Assembly (NCBI GenBank): GCA_020348185.1
Contig: CP070743.1
Span: 2,171,849-2,190,841, forward strand
Reading direction: 5' to 3'
DNA length: 18,993 nt
From: Nitrospirota bacterium
Lineage (GTDB): Bacteria; Nitrospirota; Nitrospiria; Nitrospirales; UBA8639
The translations under genes and the position numbers were made by a program. Shown piece by piece: positions 7,895 to 15,207 of the stretch (within the stretch, counting starts at the first letter, position 1; every line of letters begins with the position of its first letter). The notes below the pieces were generated by a model. The model was not told the origin of the DNA. It was given only the letters and a program-made list of their open reading frames with translations, and searched no databases.

Positions 7895-7933
7895 ACCTTT
7901 TTTCCCTCGTGGGCTGGGGAAGGGGTGAGGATG
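7895..7933 (-). repeat. REP-like palindromic repeat, copy A (inverted relative to copy B)
   Basis: Read on the minus strand it begins CATCCTCACCC and continues C/T-rich, like copy B at 8039. This resembles the widespread REP-type repeats whose core is 'CCTCACCC...CCCTCTCCC...GGGAGAGGG'. Within the mRNA its two halves, 7895-7905 and 7916-7926, can pair over 11 positions with several G-U pairs. It carries the purine-rich stretch and the ATG at 7931 that otherwise look like the start of btuF. Confidence 0.6.
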
Positions 7934-7947
7934 AAGAAACGGGTGCA

Positions 7948-7981
7948 ATCCTCAAGGTCTCTAAGGCCTTGGGGATTTTTT
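7948..7981 (+). terminator. Intrinsic terminator of the riboswitch leader
   Basis: A 10-bp stem (ATCCTCAAGG with CCTTGGGGAT, one G-U pair) with a 9-nt loop is followed immediately by six T residues (7976-7981). It lies about 57 nt after the aptamer, so the riboswitch probably acts by transcription attenuation. The antiterminator partner could not be assigned with confidence. The terminator lies inside the longest btuF reading frame, which argues that the true btuF start is downstream of it. Confidence 0.75.
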
Positions 7982-7990
7982 ATTTTGAGA

Positions 7991-9073
7991 ATGAAATCAA
8001 ATTGGATCGGTGGGCATTTCTCTCAGGGCTTGAGTGCGCATCCTCACCCTTGCCCTTTCCCTGGAAGGGAGAGGGATTATTTTCAGCTTAAGGTACGGTT
8101 GCTAACGGCTTTTGCTATAGTAATTCTGGTAACCCTGGCCAATTGGTCATTCGCTCAAGTTCAGTCTTCAGGCTCTGAACCCATGAAACGACGTCAGCAA
8201 GGTATACTCACCGGAATGCCCTTTATGGCCAATTTGGCCCCCCGCACGTTTGTCGATGACCTCGGCCGAAAGCTCTATCTGGCTAAATTCCCCAAACGAA
8301 TCATTTCATTGGCCCCCAGCATAACGGAAATTCTTTTCGCTCTCGGATTGAACGAGGAAATTGTCGGTGTGACCGAGTTTTGTGATTTTCCTCCTCAGGC
8401 CATAGAAAAACCTAAAGTCGGGTACTCTCAACCGAATCTCGAATCTATTGTCGCCCTTCAACCTGATCTTTTATTAGTTCCCAAGTCATTTATGCGGGTT
8501 GATCTCCTGCAGAAATTAGAACAGTTAAAAATTCCCACGTTTGTTCTTGAACCGCATACCGTGGAAGACATTATGGCCCATATCCAGATGTTAGGGCGGA
8601 TGGTTGGTCGGTCGCAAGAAGGGAATGAAGAAACGGCAGCGTTGCGGAAGCAGGTCTCTTCCCTTTCCCAGGAACTTGAAGGGCTCCCCCGGCCCACGAT
8701 GTTATATGTGTTGAACTCCGAACCCCTGATAACAGTTGGACCGGGAAGTTTTATTCATCATCTGATTGAACTCGCCGGAGGCCGGAATGCCGCTGAAGAG
8801 GCCAGGACCTCCTATCCTCGGCTCACCATGGAGGAAGTGTTAAGACAGAATCCTGAATATTTGGTTTTTCCTGTGGGACGATTCGAAGGGATCCCCCAAT
8901 CGGAGCAGGAGTCCTGGAAGCGGTGGGACACTCTCAATGCGGTAAAACACAATCGGTTGTTTCAGGTGCAAAGCGATTTGTTGAATCGTCCGGGACCGCG
9001 AATTATTGAAGGCTTGAAGCAATTGGTGAACATTCTTCATCCTGAAGTTTTACAGCAAGTCCCCGTCAATTGA
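7991..9073 (+). CDS. btuF: Corrinoid ABC transporter, periplasmic substrate-binding protein BtuF
   Basis: BtuF captures cobalamin or cobinamide in the periplasm and delivers it to BtuCD. The mature region shows the class III (BtuF/FepB-like) binding-protein pattern: 'RTFVDDLGRKLYL', 'RIISLAPSITEILFALGL', 'VGVTEFCDFP', 'PKVGYSQPNLESIVALQPDLLLV', and a C-terminal lobe with 'PGSFIHHLIELAGG'. A hydrophobic signal sequence (LLTAFAIVILVTLANWSFA) lies about 40 residues in. The start is unclear. The frame extends up to GTG 7925 or ATG 7931, but those precede an intrinsic terminator. ATG 7991 follows it but has only a weak ribosome binding site. TTG 8099 has AAGG five bases upstream but removes all positive charge before the signal helix. 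The intervening codons translate a REP-like repeat (HPHPCPFPGRER), so the original N-terminus may have been altered by insertion. Confidence 0.88.
   Translation: MKSNWIGGHFSQGLSAHPHPCPFPGRERDYFQLKVRLLTAFAIVILVTLANWSFAQVQSSGSEPMKRRQQGILTGMPFMANLAPRTFVDDLGRKLYLAKFPKRIISLAPSITEILFALGLNEEIVGVTEFCDFPPQAIEKPKVGYSQPNLESIVALQPDLLLVPKSFMRVDLLQKLEQLKIPTFVLEPHTVEDIMAHIQMLGRMVGRSQEGNEETAALRKQVSSLSQELEGLPRPTMLYVLNSEPLITVGPGSFIHHLIELAGGRNAAEEARTSYPRLTMEEVLRQNPEYLVFPVGRFEGIPQSEQESWKRWDTLNAVKHNRLFQVQSDLLNRPGPRIIEGLKQLVNILHPEVLQQVPVN
8039..8084 (+). repeat. REP-like palindromic repeat, copy B, within the 5' end of btuF
   Basis: It begins CATCCTCACCC like copy A and contains a 10-bp stem (8053-8062 with 8066-8075, one G-U pair) closed by a GGA loop. 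The core CCCTTTCCCT...AGGGAGAGGG is typical of REP-like elements found across many bacterial genomes. In the btuF frame it encodes a Pro/His-rich stretch unlike any binding-protein signal peptide. Confidence 0.65.
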
Positions 9074-9186
9074 GAAATGAAAAATATAATATTTGAGTAT
9101 CAAGAGACAAAAGTAGGGTAGGCATTGCGCACCGGTTGGTGATGGATGGGAACGGCGATATCCGGCATTGCTATGAAGGGTGATTT

Positions 9187-10338
9187 GTGAAGGAGACTAT
9201 AGGGACGTCCCCAGTCACCCCAATTCCTTCTTCTGAGAAGGTTGCTCAGCAAGGTAATGAAGGACTCACGCTCAAGCCCACGATGTCTTCCTTCCCTTCT
9301 CTCACGTTTGGCCGCTGGTTGTTCTGGATCGGTCTTTTCCTCTTCATGAGTGTCGTGGCTCTGATTGGATGTCTTCGATTTGGTACCCAAGTTCTTGAGT
9401 TTTCGCGAATTCTGGATATCCTTTTTCAAGAAATGGGAAGAACGCCTGCTGGGGGCACGGAATCGGATCCCACGAGGGTGATTCTTCTTCATGTGCGATT
9501 GCCCCGGGTGTTGTTGGCCTTTTTTGTGGGGGGAAGCTTGGCCGCCGTTGGGGTGGCACTTCAGGCGCTTTTACGAAATCCCTTGGCAGATCCTTTTGTG
9601 ATTGGGATTTCCAGCGGGGCGGCATTGGGGGCGGCGATGGCTCTGCTCTTTGGTATCGGTCTCTCGGTGTGGAGTCTGGCCACTTTGCCCGTGTGTGCCT
9701 TTGGAGGGGCCTTGGTCTCGTTATTGATTGTGTATCGCATTTCTGCCACCCATTTTGGATTTTCTATCTATACCTTGTTGTTGGCCGGGGTTGTCTTAAA
9801 TGCAATTTTCTCGGCATTCATTATGTTCTTGACAAGTGTTGCCGATCCCAATCGTGCATTTGGCATGTATGCCTGGTTGATGGGGTCTCGCACCGGGCCG
9901 GACTATCCTACCTTGGGCATCCTGGGAATCTATCTGGGGGTAGGGTTAGTGCTCCTCGCCACCCAGGCCCACTCGCTAAATCTTCTGACGCTAGGAGAAG
10001 AAGCGGCCCGGTCCTTAGGGGTAGAAGTGGAGCGGGTGAAAAAGCTGATCTTTCTGGCGTCGGCTCTGTTGACGGGTGCTGTGGTCGCTTTTAGCGGGCT
10101 GATTGGGTTTGTGGGATTGATTGTGCCCCATGCGGTCCGGTTAGCACTCAGCGCAGATCATCGGTTGTTGCTTCCCATTGCCGGTTTGGCTGGTGGTGTG
10201 TTTCTCATGGTCGCCGACACCGTGGCCCGAACCCTCTTAAGTCCCGCGGAAATTCCTGTTGGGGTGGTGACAGCCTTGGTGGGAGGACCCGTATTTTTGT
10301 ATCTGTTAATGAACCATCGGGTACGGTTTGGCACATGA
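9187..10338 (+). CDS. btuC: Corrinoid ABC transporter permease BtuC (FecCD family)
   Basis: This is the transmembrane subunit of the importer, expected as a dimer in the inner membrane. The GTG at 9187 has a GAAGGG ribosome binding site six bases upstream. Its 383 residues start with a polar N-terminus of about 35 residues, followed by roughly ten hydrophobic helices. FecCD-family signatures are clear: 'LRLPRVLLAFFVGGSLAAVGVALQALLRNPLADPFVIGISSGAALGAA', the 'LNLLTLGEEAARSLGVEVERVK' coupling region that contacts the ATPase, and 'AVVAFSGLIGFVGLIVPHAVRLALSADHR'. The stop overlaps the next start (ATGA), so btuC and btuD are translationally coupled. FecCD permeases also carry siderophores and heme; the cobalamin riboswitch and cob neighbours make corrinoid the likely substrate. 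Confidence 0.93.
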   Translation: MKETIGTSPVTPIPSSEKVAQQGNEGLTLKPTMSSFPSLTFGRWLFWIGLFLFMSVVALIGCLRFGTQVLEFSRILDILFQEMGRTPAGGTESDPTRVILLHVRLPRVLLAFFVGGSLAAVGVALQALLRNPLADPFVIGISSGAALGAAMALLFGIGLSVWSLATLPVCAFGGALVSLLIVYRISATHFGFSIYTLLLAGVVLNAIFSAFIMFLTSVADPNRAFGMYAWLMGSRTGPDYPTLGILGIYLGVGLVLLATQAHSLNLLTLGEEAARSLGVEVERVKKLIFLASALLTGAVVAFSGLIGFVGLIVPHAVRLALSADHRLLLPIAGLAGGVFLMVADTVARTLLSPAEIPVGVVTALVGGPVFLYLLMNHRVRFGT

Positions 10339-11165
10339 ACAGTCCTTCCAGCAATACTGAGACTATGGCCTATTCCATCAGCCATTTGAACTTTGGGTAT
10401 GGAACGTCTTGGGCACAAACTCGGGATGCCGTACTGTCCGATCTCACCTGTACCATTGAGTCGGGAAAAATTGTCGGGGTACTCGGACCAAATGGATCAG
10501 GAAAAAGTACCTTGCTCAAACTCTTAACACGGATCTTGCGCCTTCAGGTAGGCACGATTGAGTTGTTTGGGCGCGATCTGCAAGCAATGAGTCAGGCCGA
10601 TATTGCGCGAACGGTGGCCTTTGTTCCTCAGGAAACTCAACAGAGTTTCCCCTTCACTCTTGCACAAATGGTGTTGATGGGGCGATATCCTCATCATTCA
10701 GGATGGGGAGGATGGCATTGGGAGAATTCCGCCGATCTGGCTGTGGCGCATTCTGCCATGATTGACCTGGATGTGGCCCATTTGGGGACGAGGTTAATCA
10801 CTGATGTCTCTGGTGGCGAACGTCAACGAGCTATTATCGCCCGTGCCATCGCGCAGATGCCGAGGGTCCTATTGCTTGACGAGCCAACGGCTTTTTTAGA
10901 TCTGCATCATCAATTGGAAATTGCCAGAATTTTGCGGAAACTCAACCGGGAACGGCGGCTCACGGTAATCATGGTCTCACACGATTTGAACTTAGCGAGT
11001 CAATATTGTGATCATTTGATATTGCTAGATCGGGGACGAATAGTGAAAGAGGGATCACCGGAAGAAGTCATTGAGCCTGAAATCTTAGAGGCTGTTTACC
11101 GTTGTCGAGTTCTGGTTGACCGGCATCCTCAATCTGGTATGCCACGGGTTTCATTACCGGTGTAA
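10335..11165 (+). CDS. btuD: Corrinoid ABC transporter ATPase BtuD
   Basis: This ATP-binding subunit powers corrinoid import with BtuC. The 276 residues contain Walker A GPNGSGKST (51-59), a Q-loop in 'VPQETQQSFPFT', the ABC signature VSGGERQRA (about 157-165), Walker B RVLLLDEPT (from about 177), a D-loop 'AFLDL' and the switch His in VSHDLN. These are the features of FecE/BtuD-type ATPases. The start overlaps the btuC stop by four bases. A second Met at codon 11 is a possible alternative start. The family cannot tell substrates apart by sequence alone; the context decides. Confidence 0.93.
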   Translation: MNSPSSNTETMAYSISHLNFGYGTSWAQTRDAVLSDLTCTIESGKIVGVLGPNGSGKSTLLKLLTRILRLQVGTIELFGRDLQAMSQADIARTVAFVPQETQQSFPFTLAQMVLMGRYPHHSGWGGWHWENSADLAVAHSAMIDLDVAHLGTRLITDVSGGERQRAIIARAIAQMPRVLLLDEPTAFLDLHHQLEIARILRKLNRERRLTVIMVSHDLNLASQYCDHLILLDRGRIVKEGSPEEVIEPEILEAVYRCRVLVDRHPQSGMPRVSLPV

Positions 11166-11175
11166 AGGATGTTTC

Positions 11176-11232
11176 TCGTTTCGGGTTTCGAGTTGGGCTG
11201 AAGGCTGTATTTAACTGAGGTCCTGAAACCCG
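11176..11232. repeat. Intergenic inverted repeat with GTTTCGGGTTTC motif
   Basis: CGGGTTTC (11182-11189) is repeated in inverted orientation as GAAACCCG (11225-11232) in the 115-bp gap between btuD and cobB. The longer string GTTTCGGGTTTC (from 11178) also occurs, inverted, at the right end of the repeat before cobD. It is probably a dispersed intergenic element. No terminator-like T run follows it. Confidence 0.4.
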
Positions 11233-11280
11233 CCTTGGGGAACATATCTGATATGCAATTATCTGAATCCGTCGAATTTC

Positions 11281-12684
11281 ATGAATCATCCTAGAATTTT
11301 CATTGCCGGCACGCATAGTGGGGTCGGGAAGACGACGGTGACCCTTGCTCTTCTGGCTGCCTTTCGGGCCCGTGGGCGAGAAGTACAGCCATTTAAGGTA
11401 GGACCGGACTATATTGATCCTGGTCACCACCGACTGGCGAGTGGGAGAGTGTCCCGAAACCTGGATGGGTGGATGTTTTCACCAGAATTGAATCAAGAGA
11501 GTTTTCGCCTCGCTTCAAAGGATGCAGAACTATCCATCATTGAAGGCATGATGGGGTTATTTGATAGCTGCTCCCCTTCCACTGAAATAGGAAGTGCCGC
11601 ACAGATGGCCAAACAATTGAAAGCGCCGGTACTCTTGGTCATTGATGGAAGCGCAATGGCCCGTTCGGCGGCAGCCATGGTCAGCGGATATACCCAATTT
11701 GATCGTGACCTTTGGGTGGCCGGTGTGATTTTTAACCGGGTGAAGTCTGAGGGTCATTATCAATTGCTAAAGGAGGCTGTTGAGAAAGAAACGAATGTGA
11801 CGGTCGTTGGATATTTTCGTCCAGATTCCGAACTGACCATTCAGGATCGTCATTTGGGTTTGAAAACGGCACTTGAACAGGGATTAACAGATCTCTATGA
11901 CAACTTAGGCCAAGCGGCCTCGGAAACTTTGGATCTTGATGCTATTGAGCAAATCGCCCGCTCTAGCCCCCAACTGTCTGGGGTACGGGTAGGGTTTTCA
12001 GGCCATGCACCCGAGAGGTCAGGGAAAAAAATCAAGATCGGAATCGCTTACGATCCAGCATTTTGTTTTTATTATCCCGACAATCTCGAACTTCTTCAAA
12101 AGGGTGGAGGAGAATTAATTTTATTTTCCCCCATGAGCAACCCATCTCTTCCCGAGGTGGACCTCCTGTACCTGGGAGGGGGGTATCCGGAATTGTATGC
12201 TGAGGCCTTGGAACGAAATGTTCAGATGCGCGAAATGATCCGGGCGTTTGCCGAAAGGGGAGGACCCATTTACGCTGAGTGTGGTGGCCTGATGTATCTC
12301 ACCAAAAGGTTAGAAGACTTTGGAGGACGAGAATATGATATGGCTGGTGTGTTTCCAGCCAAAACGGTGTGTCGACCTAACACCATGACATTGGGGTATC
12401 GAGAAATCACGGTGACAGAGGCTTGCCTGTTAGGTGAAGTAGGAACGAGGGTGAGAGGACATGAGTTTCACCATTCTACCCTTGTCCCACAGGGGGAACT
12501 GAGGTATGTCGGGAGCGCCAAGGACGCGCAAGGTCGCGAGTGTGGTCAGGATGGGTTGACCCATGCCAATGTCTTGGCCCTCTATACTCACCTTCATTTT
12601 CTCCCTCACCCGGGTATTGCCTGGAATCTCGTTCAAACTGCCCGGGAATATTCGAGTCCGGCACCCAATGAAAAGTTTGGATAA
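11281..12684 (+). CDS. cobB: Cobyrinate a,c-diamide synthase CobB/CbiA
   Basis: The enzyme amidates the a- and c-side chains of the corrin ring with ATP and glutamine. The N-terminal P-loop domain has GTHSGVGKTTVTLAL and the family signature KVGPDYIDPGHH. The C-terminal glutamine amidotransferase domain carries YAECGGLMYL, with nucleophile Cys334, the conserved RGHEFHHS, and a terminal YTHLHF whose His437 is a candidate catalytic His. The length of 467 residues is normal. The anaerobic (CbiA) and aerobic (CobB/hydrogenobyrinate) enzymes cannot be told apart with confidence here. The companion GlnA-like protein CobQ/CbiP is encoded apart, at 3476. The ATG at 11281 has no strong ribosome binding site. 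Confidence 0.94.
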   Translation: MNHPRIFIAGTHSGVGKTTVTLALLAAFRARGREVQPFKVGPDYIDPGHHRLASGRVSRNLDGWMFSPELNQESFRLASKDAELSIIEGMMGLFDSCSPSTEIGSAAQMAKQLKAPVLLVIDGSAMARSAAAMVSGYTQFDRDLWVAGVIFNRVKSEGHYQLLKEAVEKETNVTVVGYFRPDSELTIQDRHLGLKTALEQGLTDLYDNLGQAASETLDLDAIEQIARSSPQLSGVRVGFSGHAPERSGKKIKIGIAYDPAFCFYYPDNLELLQKGGGELILFSPMSNPSLPEVDLLYLGGGYPELYAEALERNVQMREMIRAFAERGGPIYAECGGLMYLTKRLEDFGGREYDMAGVFPAKTVCRPNTMTLGYREITVTEACLLGEVGTRVRGHEFHHSTLVPQGELRYVGSAKDAQGRECGQDGLTHANVLALYTHLHFLPHPGIAWNLVQTAREYSSPAPNEKFG

Positions 12685-12737
12685 CTATTGATCAATGACC
12701 GTTCGAATCGTTGGTCAGGAAATGAGGAGAAACACGC

Positions 12738-13328
12738 ATGCGAATATCCAAAGTTTATACACGGACGGGAGATGCCGGGAAAACTCGCCTGGCTGGCGGT
12801 CAGGAGGTCTGGAAAGACTCTTTACGTGTCAACGTCTATGGGACCGTCGATGAGTTAAACTCCATGATTGGATTGGTTCGGGTGTTTTACAGTGACACGG
12901 TGGGCAGGCCAACGACATCCACTCGACTGGAAGAGTCCCTGCGTTGGGTCCAAAATAAACTCTTTGATCTTGGAAGCATTTTGGCGACCGCACCTGGCGA
13001 TACATTTAAGAATATGCCTTCTGTCACGCCAGACCATGTCTTACGTCTGGAGCAATGGATCGATGAATGCCAGCAAGAGTTGGAACCCCTACGGGAATTT
13101 ATTTTACCCGGTGGGGGAAAAGTGTCAGGATTTTTGCATCAGAGCCGGACAATTTGCAGACGGGCCGAGCGGTTATGTGTCACTCTTTCACGAGACGAAT
13201 CCGTCGATGAAAACCTGGTGAAATTTCTCAACCGTTTAAGTGATGCCCTGTTTGTATGGGCCCGTTGGGTCGCCAAAACTCAAGGGGAACCTGAATTCTT
13301 ATGGGAAAGAGAGACCGTGCAGAGCTAA
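12738..13328 (+). CDS. Cob(I)alamin adenosyltransferase, PduO type
   Basis: The enzyme transfers the 5'-deoxyadenosyl group of ATP to cob(I)alamin or precursor corrinoids, giving the adenosylated forms used by CobQ and later steps. The protein has 196 residues. It has the N-terminal ATP-binding motif TRTGDAGKTRL (8-18), YGTVDELNSMIG at about 34-45, the FILPGGGKVSGFLHQSRTICRRAERL helix region, and 'VKFLNRLSDALFVWARW' near the end. All are typical of the trimeric PduO-type ATR, which is unrelated to CobA/CobO. GAGGAG lies about 8 bases before the ATG. The gene sits 53 bp after cobB. The PGGG variant, where most members have PGGxxxA, is a small oddity. Confidence 0.93.
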   Translation: MRISKVYTRTGDAGKTRLAGGQEVWKDSLRVNVYGTVDELNSMIGLVRVFYSDTVGRPTTSTRLEESLRWVQNKLFDLGSILATAPGDTFKNMPSVTPDHVLRLEQWIDECQQELEPLREFILPGGGKVSGFLHQSRTICRRAERLCVTLSRDESVDENLVKFLNRLSDALFVWARWVAKTQGEPEFLWERETVQS

Positions 13329-13511
13329 AGGTACTCTCCAGCATGCCGATGAAACTATCCCGCATGTCCTCAATGTTTCAAATCTCCATTCACGCAGTTC
13401 CGGGTTCGGATTAACAGGTCAAGATTCAAAATTTGAAGTGCAAAATGCCCGTATCTTACGCTCAACACACACTTTTGAACATAATCTTTAAATTGATACT
13501 TGTCCTGCCCA

Positions 13512-14054
13512 ATGGAAAAATCCAGGATCAGTAAAAAGAAGTCTAAATTCATTTTTATATTGGGGGGTGCGAGCTCAGGAAAAAGCGAGTTTGCCTTAAA
13601 AACGTGCGGAACAACGAACCCTCGAGTGTTCCTTGCGACCGGGCAACCCTTAGATTCGGAGATGACGAAACGTATTCGGGCACACCGGAGATCTCGGGGG
13701 CCTGGGTGGAAAACCTTGGAGATTCCGGTGAACGTAGCTGAATGGCTACGGCGTGAGGGGCCCCGCTATCCTGTCGTGGTTGTGGATTGCCTGACCCTGT
13801 GGCTCAGTAATCTCCAACGCGAGGGGTTACGGAATCATCAAATTCTTTCCCGCATCAAAGAATTTTCTCTGGCTGTCCGCCACGTCCCAGGTCTTGTTGT
13901 TGCCGTCAGTAATGAATTGGGATTAGGTCTTGTTCCCCTTGATTCGACCAGCCGGCGTTTTCGGGATCTCTCGGGCCAGGTGAACCAACGTATTGCTGCA
14001 GCGGCTGATGAAGTGTATTGGGTGGTCAGTGGGATTCCCCTGCGATTGAAATGA
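13512..14054 (+). CDS. cobU: Adenosylcobinamide kinase / adenosylcobinamide-phosphate guanylyltransferase CobU/CobP
   Basis: This bifunctional enzyme phosphorylates adenosylcobinamide and then transfers GMP to form adenosyl-GDP-cobinamide. The P-loop is GGASSGKSEFAL (18-29). It is followed by ATGQPLDSEMTKRIRAHRRSR, in which the His aligns with the guanylylated His of the enteric enzyme, then VVVDCLTLWLSNL, then VVAVSNELGLGLVPLDSTSRRFRDLSGQVNQ, the well-known CobU C-terminal block. ATG 13512 is chosen over an upstream TTG at 13500. Neither has a clear ribosome binding site. The 183-bp gap before it contains AT-rich low-complexity sequence with a small palindrome at 13425-13437 and no gene. Confidence 0.95.
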   Translation: MEKSRISKKKSKFIFILGGASSGKSEFALKTCGTTNPRVFLATGQPLDSEMTKRIRAHRRSRGPGWKTLEIPVNVAEWLRREGPRYPVVVVDCLTLWLSNLQREGLRNHQILSRIKEFSLAVRHVPGLVVAVSNELGLGLVPLDSTSRRFRDLSGQVNQRIAAAADEVYWVVSGIPLRLK

Positions 14055-14133
14055 GAGCTATTCAAGGCCTCGCTTCAACTCTTCCCTTTGTAAGAGGATG
14101 AGGAAAGTTGGGAAATAAAAGAAATACCTTCAG

Positions 14134-15207
14134 ATGATGCTTGAAGAAACTATTAAAACTATTCAACGGCTGAATCCTGAGTATCGTGCGTTAGCGCGAG
14201 CGAAATTGGATCGATTAACGAAACCGATTGGGAGTCTTGGTCGACTGGAAGAACTGGCGACTCACTATGCCGCAATTTCCGGAGAAATCTGCCCCACGCT
14301 ACCGAAGACCATGGTCTTTACTCTTGCCGCCGATCATGGGATAGCAGCAGATGGGGTCAGTGCCTATCCAAGCTCTGTGACAGCCCAAATGGTTCATAAT
14401 TTTTTATCTGGTGGGGCTGCAATCAACGTGCTGGCACGGCAGGTGGGGTCTGAAGTGCGTATTGTTGATATCGGTGTCGCTTCAGATTTTGACCACTCTC
14501 CGGACTTGCTGATGAGAAAAGTTGGATGGGGGACAAAAAATTTTGTCAATGGACCTGCGATGTCTCGAGATGAAGCCCTTCAATCCGTTGAAACCGGCAT
14601 TGAACTCGTTCACGATGCCTATGGGGAGGGAGTCCGAATGGTGGCCACAGGCGAAATGGGCATTGGCAATACCACCTCCAGCGCAGCCATCACAGCTGTC
14701 ATGACTCGTCAACCGGTTTCCCAGGTAACGGGTAAAGGGACGGGTATCGATGATGCCGCCTTGGCTCGAAAAGTCTCACTCATTGAACGGGCGCTTCACC
14801 TGAACGAACCACTTCCGCATGACTCTTTGGATGTTCTAGCGAAAGTCGGTGGGTTTGAGATTGGTGGTCTTGTTGGAGTCATCCTCGGGGGAGCGGCGTG
14901 TCACATGCCGGTGGTCCTTGATGGGTTTATTTCTGGGGCAGCGGCTTTATTAGCGGTCGGGATGGTCCCTGCTTGCCGAGAGTATCTCATTGCCTCTCAT
15001 GCATCTGGGGAACCAGGCCATCGAGTCGCCCTTGATGAATTAGGGCTTCATCCCCTCTTGGACCTTGAGCTTCGCCTGGGAGAAGGCACTGGTGCCTGTC
15101 TGGCTATTGGACTCATTCAGTCCAGCCTTCGACTGTTGACCGAAATGGCGACATTTGACGAAGCGGGAGTTGATGATGCTGGGCATAGCCAGCAGGAGGA
15201 TGCATGA
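14134..15207 (+). CDS. cobT: Nicotinate-nucleotide--dimethylbenzimidazole phosphoribosyltransferase CobT
   Basis: CobT activates the lower-ligand base by transferring ribose-5-phosphate from nicotinate mononucleotide, giving alpha-ribazole phosphate. The protein has 357 residues, close to the enteric enzyme. Conserved segments include 'LTKPIGSLGRLEELA', 'AADHGIAADGVSAYP', 'VTAQMVHNFLSGGAAINVLAR', 'ATGEMGIGNTTSSAA' and 'LRLGEGTGACLAI'. The catalytic Glu of the last falls at residue 317, the same number as in the Salmonella enzyme. Two adjacent ATGs (14134 and 14137) are possible starts. The stop overlaps the start of cobS (ATGA), so they are translationally coupled. No dimethylbenzimidazole synthesis gene is in the window, so the base is made elsewhere or taken up. 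Confidence 0.96.
   Translation: MMLEETIKTIQRLNPEYRALARAKLDRLTKPIGSLGRLEELATHYAAISGEICPTLPKTMVFTLAADHGIAADGVSAYPSSVTAQMVHNFLSGGAAINVLARQVGSEVRIVDIGVASDFDHSPDLLMRKVGWGTKNFVNGPAMSRDEALQSVETGIELVHDAYGEGVRMVATGEMGIGNTTSSAAITAVMTRQPVSQVTGKGTGIDDAALARKVSLIERALHLNEPLPHDSLDVLAKVGGFEIGGLVGVILGGAACHMPVVLDGFISGAAALLAVGMVPACREYLIASHASGEPGHRVALDELGLHPLLDLELRLGEGTGACLAIGLIQSSLRLLTEMATFDEAGVDDAGHSQQEDA

Noticed and set aside
7688..7948. Minus-strand open frame of 86 codons across the leader
   Set aside because: It lies antisense to a clear cobalamin riboswitch and translates repeat sequence at its start; no family resemblance.
9100..9492. Minus-strand open frame of 130 codons
   Set aside because: It is antisense to the well-supported 5' part of btuC; composition is Arg/Ser-rich as expected for a shadow frame.
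13425..13437. TTCAAAATTTGAA palindrome before cobU
   Set aside because: It is short and AT-rich in low-complexity sequence; could be chance, and no promoter elements line up with it.
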